64,000 nt of DNA from NCBI GenBank assembly GCA_949361645.1, contig OX442415.1, forward strand, positions 9,517,254 to 9,581,253. The letters are read 5' to 3'. Positions 45,079 through 57,300 of the stretch are shown piece by piece; within the stretch, counting starts at the first letter, position 1, and every line of letters starts with the position of its first letter. The DNA comes from Spongilla lacustris. Its lineage: Eukaryota > Porifera > Demospongiae > Spongillida > Spongillidae. The notes under the pieces were generated by a model. That model had not been told where the DNA came from. It worked only from the letters and a program-made list of their open reading frames with translations, and did no database searches. The translations under genes were made by a program, and so were the position numbers.

Positions 45079-46171
45079 TGCACAGTGCATACAAAGATAG
45101 ACGGAAAATGGTCTGGCTGGTACCCTATTATCCTTGAATACCAACACTAATTAAAACAAAGCTGTCATGGGAAATGGATGTTGAATACCTGTCCTGGTAC
45201 AATTTTCAAGACACAGTACCCAAACACTCACTTGGACAGTGGTTCCCTAAGTATCTGTTCAAGTATTTAACCCGGCATTGCCGTACAGCAGACAAGTCCG
45301 TTAGTTTAAGTGCTTCATTGGGTTGTAAACATTGAAGCTAATATATAGAGGTGTCAATTGTAAATCTGTTAAGTATACATACAAACTCTGAAAAGAGGAA
45401 AAGGAAACATATCCTATAAACAACATTCCACAATATTTCAATAGGTTCATGCATGTACACTCACGTTTGCTGTCTTTCCTTTATACCTCATGTTCGAGGT
45501 GTTCCATCCATAGCGCACGCTGCAAATTAAACTACCCAGCACTCTTTTGTGATACCCAAATTACTCCCATAAGGCACCTTTGAACGCTTTGCAGTCAATG
45601 CTCTTGAAATCATCTTTAGAAGGCAAGTAGCATAAGTTTTTGGAATTTAGCCTACGTGGTAACCATGGCTATTCACTCCAACAATGAGAACTGAGCAATA
45701 ATTGATCATTAATAATTTAATTATTTCGCGATATTTATATCGCGATTAAATGCGATATATCGCGATATAGACGATCGATTAAGGATGAAGGTAATTTCGC
45801 GGCAACACTGTTGTCAGCTACGACCTTATGCACAAAACGATGAATTCATTACGATTTACGATATTCCTCCAATACTATTGTCGGCTATGCATTCAATACA
45901 CAAGTACTGGAGGAATACCGTAAAAAATAATCCAATTCAAGGCAAGCAATGAAATGCATCATTTTGTGTACCAATGATATCATTTGGAATAGCATTACAA
46001 AAACACTTCTGCACTTGATTTATTTATTTGTAAGGGAACGAGCCACTTAATGGTATTTCCGTTATTTCTGACGCTTGTCAGTTGAGCCTAGATGCACGCA
46101 TGCACGTATGCACTAAACGAGCTACCACGTGCACTTTGTACAAAACCGTGCACGCACTGGCGTATACCTAC

Positions 46172-46291
46172 CTCCTATTGCTTGTGCCGCGGGCGAGTTC
46201 TAACCATTTAAAAAAAATCGGTAACAAATAATCGAAGCCCTCCTAACACCAGACCTGCCTTATAGTACACCACAATTCCTTCGTCCTCCAT
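46172..46291 (-). pseudogene. Vezatin-like exons 1-2, duplicated fragment
   Basis: Exon 1' (46291-46259) reads MEDEGIVVYYK and exon 2' (46199-46172) reads NSPAAQAIG. Frames and splice sites (including AAG|GCAGGT) are kept although two codons are missing near the start. No further vezatin exons follow: downstream lies the 43,463-45,810 insertion and then segment X copy 2. It is a 5' fragment unless it is used as an alternative start. Confidence 0.6.
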
Positions 46292-46426
46292 CAACAATGA
46301 ACTATTTTATAAATAATAATATCCCCGGGCACGTGATGAGATACGACTTAATTGCTTTCATCTTTTAATATATCATGGTTTCAATATGTACAATGTTCCA
46401 AAGGAAAAAAAAAAAACATTTCTTTT

Positions 46427-46890
46427 TTAAATAGAGCACACTGCGCAGGCGACTGCAGGCTCGGGCTTGTAAGCGTCTTTGTAAGCAGACATTTCGGCGA
46501 CCGCGGCAAGCTCGTACGACTTGCTCTGGAGGATCTTGGCTGCCTCGGCGTCGTCAACGCAGATGTTGTCGCTGGGGAACTTGGGGTTGGATGCCAGGAT
46601 ACCCGTGTACTCCGTGGTCCATTCGGGCGGGCAGACTGTCTGAGGTGTTGGGGATGGTAATGAGGGTGTTGTGCCTTGAGGCGCAGGCCGTGCACGGGAC
46701 GCCATCCTTGCCGTAGACGTTCACCAACTTGGTCCCCAATTCGGGCTTCTCCACTTTCGTGTTGGAAGGCGTTGGGTTGTTGGCGAGACAAAGGTAACCG
46801 CCCTCTCTGTCTGATACGGTACTTTGGGCAGGCCGAGGTACAGCAGCGTGCTCGGGCATGTGGCGCTTCCCCATCGGAAGTAGAAGACGA
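46427..46890 (-). pseudogene. Short-chain collagen C-domain exon, copy 2 (indels)
   Basis: Same exon as 41,181-41,650, ending VACAVCSI. Compared with copy 1 it lacks 10 bp near 46,830 (before GGCCGAGGTACAG) and has 4 extra bases near 46,638 (GACTGTCTGAGG against GACTGAGG). The deletion is compensated by a +7 in the preceding exon, but the +4 puts the last ~70 residues out of frame. As written the C-domain is not intact. Confidence 0.6.
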
Positions 46891-46951
46891 CTGAAAGCGC
46901 AAATGAAAAGGTTACGATCGTGTAACTAGTCTAGGCAAACAAAACCCTTAC

Positions 46952-47108
46952 CTCCTGACGGTGGTCCCGGGGGTCCTACCAATCCTCATTCCTGGGGTAC
47001 CAGGGCGACCTTTCTCTCCGGGGCCGCCGTTCATGCCGGGGGTACCACGTGGACCCTCAGATCCGGGACGTCCAGTGGGACCTTCGCGTCCAGGTGTGCC
47101 GGGCTGTC
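46952..47108 (-). CDS. Collagenous exon, copy 2, last before the C-domain
   Basis: CATGCAG|GACAGCCCGG… to AGGAG|GTAAGG. It has Gly-X-Y repeats as in copy 1, with a 7-bp insertion (ATGAGGA) after GTACCCCAGGA that shifts the final codons. It starts in phase 1, joining the exon at 47,255. Confidence 0.65.
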
Positions 47109-47254
47109 CTGCATGGAATTTTTAGCGCAAAGAAACGTAAATCAATCTATTAAAATTATTTCGTCACCTCCTGCGCGCGCATATGTGATAGGCGCACTAG
47201 CTTAGAATGTACGTATTACATACACACTTGGGTCCTTATCATTACGCGGCTTAC

Positions 47255-47506
47255 CTGGACGTCCAGGCATGCCAGGGGCTCCCATCTCTCCACGGTTTCC
47301 ATTCTCTCCTCGCCTGCCTGGTGCTCCGGGGGATCCGGGGGCTCCTGGGGTGCCTGCATTACCAATGGTTCCTTTTTCTCCGGGGGGTCCCTGCGGTCCG
47401 GCTGGACCGCTAGGTCCTGGGGGTCCCTGCGGTCCGGCTGGACCGCTAGGTCCTGGGGGTCCCTGGCGTCCTGGGGTTCCCTCCTCCCCTCTCTGTCCTG
47501 GTGCGC
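47255..47506 (-). CDS. Collagenous exon, copy 2, 252 nt
   Basis: CCAAAG|GCGCACC… to CCAG|GTAAGC, phase 1-1, uninterrupted Gly-X-Y ([20 protein letters not shown]…GMPGRPG). It includes an internal exact duplication of the [12 protein letters not shown] segment (36 bp). GC-rich compared with the rest of the window. Confidence 0.75.
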
Positions 47507-47548
47507 CTTTGGTGTGTGTAGTGTTGTGAATGAAGTTGCGCAACATAC

Positions 47549-47764
47549 CATTGTTGCCCGGGGTTCCGGGAGTTCCTGGTGCTCCGGGGGTACCTGGTGT
47601 ACCCTTCATCCCTGGATGTCCTGGTTGGCCAGGAGTACCAGGAGACCCTGAGTGACCTTGTGGTCCAGGTGGGCCTGGGGGTCCTTGTGCACCTGCGGCT
47701 GGAGGCGAGCACTTGGGGCATTGCTGTTCATTCTTTTCGCATACTCCCTTATATCCTCTCTCTC
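47549..47764 (-). CDS. Collagenous exon with Cys cluster, copy 2, 216 nt
   Basis: GTTACAG|GAGAGAGAGG… to CAATG|GTATGTTG, phase 1-1. It reads [19 protein letters not shown] then [17 protein letters not shown] and unbroken Gly-X-Y. The three-Cys insert interrupts the triple helix near the N-terminal side and could link chains. Confidence 0.7.
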
Positions 47765-47770
47765 CTGTAA

Positions 47771-47771
<1 letters not shown>

Positions 47772-47806
<35 letters not shown>
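47772..47806. repeat. (GT)n microsatellite
   Basis: About 17 TG dinucleotides directly 5' (in the transcript) of the Cys-cluster exon. Confidence 0.9.
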
Positions 47807-47807
<1 letters not shown>

Positions 47808-47929
47808 TAGTAGATGCATGCAATGCTTGCATGTACTATACATGTAGTGAAGCATGCCACACACAATATGCACTCCCAAGCCTCCTCCCCTCCTATTCCC
47901 CTACCCCACCACCCACCTTCCTTGCCTAT

Positions 47930-48011
47930 CCTGAGTTTCTTGTTGGACCACCGGCACCAGTGTGCCCTGGGGGTCCCTTAGGTCCAGGGTGTCCATTCTC
48001 TCTGGGCTTCC
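47930..48011 (-). CDS. Collagenous exon, copy 2, decayed
   Basis: CCACCCAG|GGAAGCCC… reads GKPRENGHPGPKGPPGHTGA GGPTRNSG. Two expected Gly codons are AGA (Arg), and no clear GT donor follows. It is the most 5' collagen exon recognisable here; no signal peptide exon was found before the duplication boundary at ~48,030. Confidence 0.5.
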
Positions 48012-48029
48012 CTGGGTGGTTACTTGCAG

Positions 48030-48905
48030 CAATAAGACAGTGAAGGTGTGGCATGGGAGCACCAGACAGCCAATCCAATGAAGTCCGTGGTGTATATGTG
48101 TGACTAGAATTGACTGCCCCTCCCACATCCGTTATTCACCCACACCCCTCCCATCTTCTGAACATGTGTGGCATGTAGCTATAGGCTACATGCAAGTCCA
48201 ATGGATCAAGGATTGCCTCCATATCTGATCATGGGATTACATCATACAACAATGAGCAATAAAGATTGTATGACCTTAGTTTGACATCAGCTAAGATTTA
48301 AAATTACCATTATGTGTGAAAGGTTTCTGGGGACTCAAATATCCTTACTCATTTTTTGGCAGCTTGGTACCACCATTAATAAAGGCATAATTAAAGCCAT
48401 TTTTGTCTGGTTTTTAGGATTTCTTCGTAATCAAAACTCTGTTTTTTGAGTCTTTTAGCAATCTACTTACTAGATATAGGTTTATCAACATTTACTTGTA
48501 GTACATTAATGACAAACCACAATATCACAAAACAGAGCTACAGTTTTACTATGATATGTGGAGAAATCCTGATAATACTGGCTTCAATCTTCCAACTTAT
48601 AATCATACGGGTACCCCAGTGACCTTTGAGTATTTTTTACTCATAAGTCCAAGTAATTGTTAGAATCCTCGCAAATGCTACAATCTAAACCAATTTTCTC
48701 AACCAATGAGACTTAAGCCTGCGAACTTGCAACATATATAGGCAACCCCAAGGGGTATCCATATAATTAAACGAACCCTTAATTACATGTACATTCTGTA
48801 TTGCATTAAAATGATTGTGATTTAATTGATCTTTGTTGTGTAGAAATGGTGGCTGGATGTGAAAATCCAATTGCCATGATCACAGCTTAAAATGGTTCAC
48901 TGCAT
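48030..48905. repeat. Start of duplication copy B
   Basis: 48,030-48,220 is matched at 50,495-50,700, and 48,225-48,905 matches 120-900. This is where the ~47-kb period restarts. No gene seen. Confidence 0.7.
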
Positions 48906-49283
48906 GAAATGTTATAATTGTTTACAGAGAGCGGGATAGGATGGGTCGGGAATTTGCTCTCACAAGGGCCAGACTGAGTCTTCCAAAGATTTCATTGCAC
49001 ACGAGTGACTTGGGACGTCCCTGCCTAGTGGACAAACGGGTGGCAAGTCCAGGATACCAAAGAAGCTTGCATTTTCACTTGTCAACATGTTCATATTTTT
49101 TATAGTTTTTTTGTGAACGTAATCAAAACATTTTTTAACCTTCCAAAGATGCATGCATGCAATACTGATTTGTCATGCACTTTTGTCAAAAAAAAAAAGT
49201 GGTTCTTAATTTGTATACACCAGGGAATGATAATGATATTATAGTAATAAAGAAATTTGGCGATGTAAGATGTAATAGAATGT

Positions 49284-49551
49284 TTTAAATGCTACATTCA
49301 AGTGTCTTGCTACAAGCGAGCGTGACGGCAGGTTCGGCAGCCCTTGCAGCTGAGAACAGAAAGCACAACAGCAATGACAGGAACTGTGAGGAACTGGGTT
49401 GGGTCTGCATCCCACTTGTGGTCGAGACCTATGGGTGTTGGGGTGCTGCAGCAGTGGCGGCTTTTTCTAAGCTTGCTGGTCGTCTTTCCACCAGGCTAAA
49501 CCAACCCAAGTCCAAGACCATCTTTGGAATATACAATACAGCTGCCTAGGC
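49284..49551 (+). pseudogene. Reverse-transcriptase polyprotein C-terminal remnant
   Basis: The frame reads TAGSAALAAENRKHNSND, CEELGWVCIPLVVETYGCWG, AAAVAAFSKLAGRLSTRLNQ and ends IYNTAA-stop. The pattern C-x-x-x-GW-x-x-(I/V)PLVVE-x-YG-x-WG is typical of the C-terminal end of metazoan retroelement polyproteins. Nothing upstream (polymerase or endonuclease) remains. Confidence 0.45.
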
Positions 49552-50034
49552 CTAGACTTAGTGAGAGCCTGTCCAGGATAACTTGACTGTAAGGCCTGAA
49601 GAGCCTCTCTTTTAGGTTTCCAAGGTTTAGTTCTTTAACATTTCATTGGCTTAACCATAATATTAATATTAGTGTTAAATTTATTAGTTCATGTAATAAT
49701 ACGTACGATATTATTATTATTATAGCATATCCATGCACATACATCTATTTCCCGTAATAAAGAAATGTGTCTACTTTAATGCATCAATAATAGTTACCAT
49801 ATCATGTGAGTTGCAAATTGTTTTTTTAAATAATTTTTTATTAGAAAGTGCAGCCCAGCAACAAAGCGTTAGTTATTCTCTTGCTGTAATTTGCAATAAA
49901 TAAATATGGAATGCAACTCCTTAAAAATCACATATGGTCAGTTGCAGCATGCATTTCATCATTACAATTAAGCCCATATTCATCCTACATATACGTACAC
50001 TGCATGAACACATACACACTTAGGTCCATATTAC

Positions 50035-50230
50035 TACTGGACGTCCAGGCATACCAGGCCTCCCATCTTTCCTCGGCTGCCTGGTGTAGTCTAGTTCCCA
50101 GACCCACGTACGGCAGCGAATGGATTACATCACCGCTACGCGAAAAGTGGATGCATATCAGGCTGGGGACGAGACAATGCTTGGTGCCCTGGCCGGGGGA
50201 TTGGGGCGCTCCTGGGGGGCATGCATTACC
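50035..50230 (-). pseudogene. Collagen exon fragment interrupted by a small MITE
   Basis: GGACGTCCAGGCATACCAGG and ATTGGGGCGCTCCTGGGG match parts of the collagen exon at 47,255-47,506. Between them ~95 bp (50,086-50,180) with ends GTCTAGTTCCCAGACC and GGCTGGGGACGAGAC (imperfect inverted repeats) is inserted. It is a third, dead trace of the collagen gene. Confidence 0.55.
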
Positions 50231-51096
50231 CTAGCTTTGGCTTCAGTATAATGACCATGAGTTACATCAATTGGCAATTGCCGCCTCCCAAGTATTATGT
50301 TGCTGAAATTTATGCCCAGTTCCAATCCTCATTCGAATTCCATAGCAGTATAATATCGACCGTCTGGCAGAGATCTTAATAGCTTCATGTAATTATTGCA
50401 AATTAAATTGCACTGTTTTGTTTGTGGTGCCCAGGCCATATTATACCTACACATTCTTTACTAAATTGCACACATTTTCAAGATGTGTGTGGATATCTTG
50501 CAGCAATAAGACAGTGAAGGTGTGGCATGGGAGCACCAGACAGCAAATCCAATGAAGTCCGTGGTGTACATGTGTGCTAGAATTGTCTGCCCCTCCCACA
50601 TCCGTTCTTTACCCACACCCCTCCCATCTTCTGAACAGGTATGGCATGTGGGCTACAAGTCCAATTCCAATGGATCAAGGATTGCCTCCATATCTGATGA
50701 CAAGTCATTTTTGGTCCAGTGAACAGGCATATTATGTGTATGAATATTCAATGTGAAACTGAATATGTACATTCTCGGCTAGTCAGGATACCATGCAGAT
50801 CTGGTCTGTGGTAGTTCTACATGGGTGTATGGAATGACAGTCTTATTACATAATACACATGGGAATGACAGTCTTATTACATAATACACATGGAGCTAGT
50901 AGTGTCAACTTTGTAAATGAACTTGGATATATCAATGGTATCATAAACTCAGCCATGATGGGTCCCCAGACAACACAATCTTCCGGTGCATGCATTTTTA
51001 CACCATTTCACTCTCCCCAACCAACCACCACATAACAACAACCCTTGTAATGATTTTCTCTAAACACAACACATACAATGATGCAACTGACAACTG

Positions 51097-51395
51097 TTAG
51101 TTCTTCAGTCCTTCAATCTTATCAGCCAGTGCACACAGGCCTATCTTCCTCAACACCTCTATCAGTGTTGACCAGGTCACTGGCTTCATACCCTTTCCCT
51201 GAAGCCATCGTTGGAGTATGGCCATGTTGATTCGTTCAGCATTCCCTCTATGTTCCATCTCCAATGCTTCCACAATGGCTCCAGTCTTATCCTCCAGTAG
51301 AAATATACCAAAGGTGGAATACTTTGCTCCAACTTGTACAGCTACATTCAGCTTCTCATCAGAGAAGGATAACAGTTCAGGCATAGTGGGTGTGC
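51097..51395 (-). CDS. Death-domain exon, gene B
   Basis: 98 codons after CACCAG in phase 1: GTPTMPELLSFSDEKLNVAV then GAKYSTFGIFLLEDKTGA, RINMAILQRWLQGKGMKP, TWSTLIEVLRKIGL and the C-terminal ALADKIEGLKN. The full last helix, absent in A, is present. Stop TAA at 51,097. Confidence 0.75.
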
Positions 51396-54300
51396 CTGGT
51401 GGAAGGGGCACGCAATACATTACAAATGACACATCAAACATAATAAAGAGAGCTATAAATAATCCCCTCCCATATTACATCCTGTACATGTGGCCCCCAT
51501 ATGTAAAATGTGTACACATGTGGCCCTACATTCATAAAATGTGCATGTGATCCCACATACATAACATTTACATGTGGCCATATAAATGTATAAGTGCACA
51601 ATCATGAAGTTGTAAGCGCTTGACAAGACTTTATGGAAATTAACAGCCTCACCCTTATGAATCATACTTTTCACATACAGTAAAATATAGTGTTCATTGC
51701 TTAAAGAAGCTGTCAAATATGATTTATTTGGTTTTTCAGTTGTAGCCAAGAGAACAAAATGTGAGTACGTTTCATCCTTGACGACTGATTGTTAGTTGTT
51801 TTGTTTTCTTTGCTACAGCATGCGAAATGATTCAAAAGTTACAACTGCACATATATATATATAACCACACCCACTCTAATGCTCAGGAATAATATAAATA
51901 AAGGCATAATCTGTACTGACCTTCCAACTGTGGCATTGCTTGGCCTGCCAGCTCTGAATGAGAGGGAAACACACCACTAGGCACTGCAAGACAGAGGTGT
52001 GGTTATCATCCTTTAGCAACACCCATCAATAACCTCACCTCCAACAAGGTATGGCAGACAAGGCTCTATTATCAGCCATTCACTCACCTCCACACACTTT
52101 TGGCCACTTACATCATCAATATACTTATCTCCATTTAGAAGGGCCGTCTTTAATGAGGGCAGCTCTACCCTAGTGCCATCAGAGTGGTCTGAGCTGGCTT
52201 CAGGAGGACAGGAGATCACATCTAAAATCTCCACATGTGGACAGAATTCCTGACAAGCCTTCTTAATGACAGCTAGAACACGGTGTGCTAATTCTAGGTA
52301 CTTGGGGTCTGTCCTTTCAGGGTAGGACAAAGCCAAGGAGAGGGACTGGTCACTCTCACTCATCTCAACCATGGTGGTCACTCCTGTCACTTGCCACTTT
52401 ACACCCCTGCTCCACACATCACAGCGACGATTGAGGTGACAGTGGAGGGGTGTGGCCTGTACTGTGGGTAGTGCAAACTCAAAAGGCAGTCTACGAAGAA
52501 GGACATGACGAAAGCGTGGTGTGAAGAACTGGTTGGTACACTTGACAATCATGGACTATCCAAAACTGTCACTGGGAACTGTGGCACTACTTGGTTTGTC
52601 AACCTTGACAAGAGCTGGGAAGAAGAGGAGGGGACCAAGGTCTGAGCTGGATGAGCCTTCAGGTGCCATGTTTGTATCCACTTGGGATAGGTCCACTGGT
52701 TGACACAACTCAAAGTGGATCATAAACTGTGTTATCATTTCAATATTGTACTCTGGAAATGCCTTCTCAAGTAGTGCTCTGGGTACTATCCCAGTATTGC
52801 TGGCTAGTTGGGTATACTCCTTAAGAGAGGGATCTGCAAATATAGCACCATTGACCTTCTTAAGAATGCTCTCTTTATGAAGGACTATCCAGCTATTAAG
52901 GGGGTCTTCAGATGGAACAAAGACAATTAAACCCTTTTCTGATAAGGTCTTTAGGATAGGAATAATTTGAGAAACATCAGCTGGTATAAGGTTGTCTGGA
53001 TCAGCCTTAATACGTACAGCTAGGTCAGAGAGGGATATGGCATCAATATCTGAAGGTAGCTTCTCCTTAAAGAAGGCAAGTACCATGTGACACATCATGG
53101 AGATTGAAGGACACATACTTACGACATCTTTGTTTATTTCATGCAATAGGTCCTTGAACTCATCCATCTCATCACTGTATATCTTTATGAGGTTTAGGGC
53201 TACAACTTTTACTAAATTTTGGTGACTAATGGCAGTCTTAGCCATTAACTGTAGAGTAGTCAGTTTAGTGGTGACCTGCTCTGGTGTTAGCAGGTCAGCA
53301 TGTGTGCCCACTACTATGACTGATGACTTCTGGGGACACTTGTGGCACACACCATCAATCATTGTAGCCCAGTAGTAGAGCTTGCTGGTGATGGTTTTAG
53401 AGTCCTTCCTTAGGTCCTGTAGGAGAATAAAGATGCCTGGACTATGGAGGGAGATGGCCTCCAGACATGCAGAGTGGCTAGAGAAGTAGTGGTCATGTCC
53501 AGCCAAGTCATAGATAACCATATTGCTGTAGGGACTGTCAACTTGATGGGGAATGATTCCAGCAGTAAGAGGTTCTACCACATCTTGTCGTCCAAATACA
53601 CGCTAAATGAATATTTTATAAATGTCGTTGAACTACATGTAAATGTAGATGTACATGTATGTACACGTATTTCATTTGGTAGTACCGAAAGATTAAGTAT
53701 TTGGTCGTGTTTCTGTTCCTCAAGCTCATAAGATACAGTATTTATTACAACCCAACTCTCTATACCTCTTCCTCACCCTCCCATGACACTTAGCAGGACT
53801 CCATTCTACTGGCTTTATAGTAGTGTTCAATACGCTTACAGCAAGGGATGATACAATTTTGTAATATCAGAAGTGGAGTATGGTTGATAGTCCATTGAAG
53901 TACAGTCCAACTGTCCTTCATTCGGCAATTATTCATATCTAAACTTATTGCATACGAAGTCCGCGACAGCATGGAAGAAGTAAAAATAACATGGCACTTT
54001 TTTTTACATTATTGGAGTACATGGGGTCCGAATAGTAGGTTTTATGTACTATTTTGAGTAGCCCAATTCGCTGAACGTAAATTTCAGCACGATGAATAGT
54101 AATGAGTTAACTATTAGCGTGAGGTTGGCGGCATTGTATTAATTAAATTCATTACAAAAGGTGCAAAGTAATACATGCAGCATCCCTCTCTATATCTATC
54201 TCGGTTAACGCTAAGTAAACAGTTCAGTGAGTTGTTTTTGTATACACGCCATAAGAGGTGTCTAAAGATGGTACCGTAAGGAGGCAAAAACGTAATAGTT

Positions 54301-57300
54301 TTGAAAACCAGCTTCTACGTTGAAAAGGAGATTTTTTGTATTTCAAGGTACCATTACACGTAGAATTGAAATATGATTTTGTTTCTGCATGCGGTACTAA
54401 ATTGGAAACAAAAATAAAAGTACCCCCAATACACTTGAAATTTCAACAAGGTTTTGAGCAACACAAGGGGCTCATTTTTATAGCATTCGTAGCTGACATA
54501 TTTTACCACATAGCGTAATCATGGACAAGAATTTGATGTTATTCATTAAGAAGCCATTAACTTATACTTCCTCGATGCTGTCGCGGACTTTAAGCCATGG
54601 CGTTGGAATTCGTTAGTTGCAAGCATTGATTAGTGTTAGCGGTAATACAGTATAACTATAAAATACACAAAACATAGATGCATTGGAATTTATATAAATG
54701 TTATGGAAAGCAACCACAGCTTGGTTGGAGTACTATCACATGCACTCAATTTTGATATACAGTAGTGGTAAAATAACGTCTTAGTGCTACAACAGAGAGA
54801 CAAATATAGTCCCATCCCCAGATCATATTAACTGAAAAGTAATGGTGACTGGTATAACGTCTAGGTTGCTTGCACTTAGAACTTTAACTTATGCACGGAG
54901 TTATATATTGGGCATGATAACATTCAGCTACTAGGCCTACTTGCCCAATATTAAATTCCATGCACCTGGTAGAAACGGATGTTTGATCAGTAATCATGCA
55001 TCAACCATGTTTAGCAAACATTGTTGCTATGATGGTTGAGTCTCTAACACACAGAGGCACAACACAGATGTCCAGCAGACACAAGTGACAGACACACATC
55101 ACACATATAATCTGTTCTCACCTTCACAAAACATATATATCACACATATATATCACATGTGGTAACATAGAGTGAGAGTGTTGGCCCCATCACATGTGGT
55201 AACATAGAGTGTTGGCTCTACAGTAGGACTGCTTAAGAATGGCCCTACAGTAGGACTGCTTAAGAATGGCCCTACAGTAGGACTGCTTAAGAATGGCCCT
55301 ACAGTAGGACTGCTTAAGAATGGTCCTACAGTAGGACTGCTTAACCTACGTGTATGAATTTAGCCCACGATGACAAGCCAATGTGCTGTTAAATGAACCC
55401 CCACCCCCAAAACATGCCAATACGTTTCTAGCCCAGTAGGGGGAGGGTGAGCTGTACTGGGTTACTGCAAGAAATGAGAGAGCTAACTAAATACGTGACA
55501 TCTCACTGTGGTCACATGACATTACAAAGTAATCCCACTGTGGTCACATGACATTACAGGATTAATCTGTGGCTGCATCTGTAGCAGCTGGGAGACCTCA
55601 TCCCTCATTCATAGCTGACATATTTTACCACATAGTGGTATCATGGACATGAATTTGATGTTATTCATTAAGAAGCCATTAACTTATACTTCCTTGATGC
55701 TGTCACGGACTTTAAGCTATGGCTTTGGAATTCGTTAGTTGCAAGCATTGATTAGTGTTAGCGATATAGTATAACTATAAATACATAGATGCACTGGATT
55801 TTAGATAAATGTTATGGAAAGCAACCACAGCTTGGATGGAGTACTATCACATGCACTCAATTTTGATATACAGTAGTGGTAAAAATAACATCTTAGTACT
55901 ACAACAGAGAGACAAATATAGTCCCATCCCCAGATCATATTAACTGAAAAGTAATGGTGACTGGTATAACGTCTAGGTTGCTTGCACTTAGAACTTTAAC
56001 TTATGCACGGAGTTTTATATTGGGCATGATAACATTCAGCTACTAGGCAACTACTTGCCCAATATTAAATTCCATGCACCTGGTAGAAACGGATGTTTGA
56101 TCAGTAATCATGCATCAACCATGTTTAGCAAACATTGTTGCTATGATGGTTGAGTCTAACACCCAGAGGCACGACATAGATGGCCAGCAGAAACAAGTGA
56201 CAGACACACATATCACACATATAATCTGTTCTCACCTTCACAAAACGGGTTGCTGTTGACTTTGAAAGGTTGATGATTGCCTAAACAAGAACAAGCAAAT
56301 AATATATATTAAGCATGATGTGCATTAATAGAGATGCTTTGGTTGAAAAAGTCCCCTAATGATTTGGCATGTCTTATTGATGACACATTCAAAGTTATAA
56401 TCTTTAGCTATCGTTTTGGTACAGCAGGAATGCTTTGTAAACCACCAAAATAATAATTACATGTACATGTAGTATTCAGCCACTCCAAAGTGCAAAGCAT
56501 TATGGACCCAAGCTATGCAGAGGCGGCAGAAGGTGTTTAATAGGGGGGGTGGTGGGGGTAAAGTATGAATACATAATAAGTGGGCGAGGCACAAAATGTT
56601 ATTGTAGCATCAGGTAATTTTGCCAGTATGGAGTAGTCGCCAGCATATAAATAGTAAGTCTGGATTTTTCTGTATGTTAAAACAACCCTAATATTTAGTA
56701 CCACACTACCTACATGTACGCTACCCTAGTCCAAATATTGTCTTTCTGTTCTATTTCTAGAGTCCGGTTCAGTGCACATGTCTTGGGGGGCTGTAGGGCA
56801 CGCATTTGGGGGTTAACTTGGGCGGAGCTCTGCTGGCCCTACTAAGCCAGCAAGCCAAGCCTGGACCAGTGTCCTGGCTTGGTACACAGGTCAGCCGGTT
56901 GTGGTCAGTGGCACTAGCTGGTGATGATAACACCCACAACACGTGTGCATTATTTGAAAAAGTAAGGTTACCTATTGCAGCGGCTAATGTACATATAGCT
57001 AGATCCAAAAATGGCATCCACTCCACCCGAACCATGACCCAGCCATTAGTTGTATTCTTTCGATCACTACATCTCTTTTAGGGCTTTGCCGTTCATAATA
57101 GAGCAAGTGGTTTCGGAATGCTACTGGTAAGCATGTATCTACATGTATTTAAATATGTTGGGCGTAGCCCAGTGCCATAAGCTTGCATGTGCCTAACTAT
57201 GTTGTAACTCCGAATCATCTTGCCTGCGTTTTATTTATATCAATGCTTGTATGCAATTGAACCAAGTTTTCAAGAACCACCATGATATAACCAAAGCCTC

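Larger units (their letters stand above)
43463..45810. mobile_element. 2.35-kb insertion, 6-bp duplication TTGTCA
   Basis: TTGTCA flanks both sides (43,457-43,462; 45,811-45,816), and the paralogous uninterrupted sequence is TTTATTATCAGCTACATG at ~40,590. Both ends carry AAATGCGATATATCGCG-type and GCGGCAACACTG words in direct orientation. Inside are a 26-base poly-A tract (44,401-44,426), a GC-rich segment (44,430-44,820) and a long hairpin (45,032-45,078). No intact transposase or reverse transcriptase was seen. The element class is uncertain. Confidence 0.5.
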
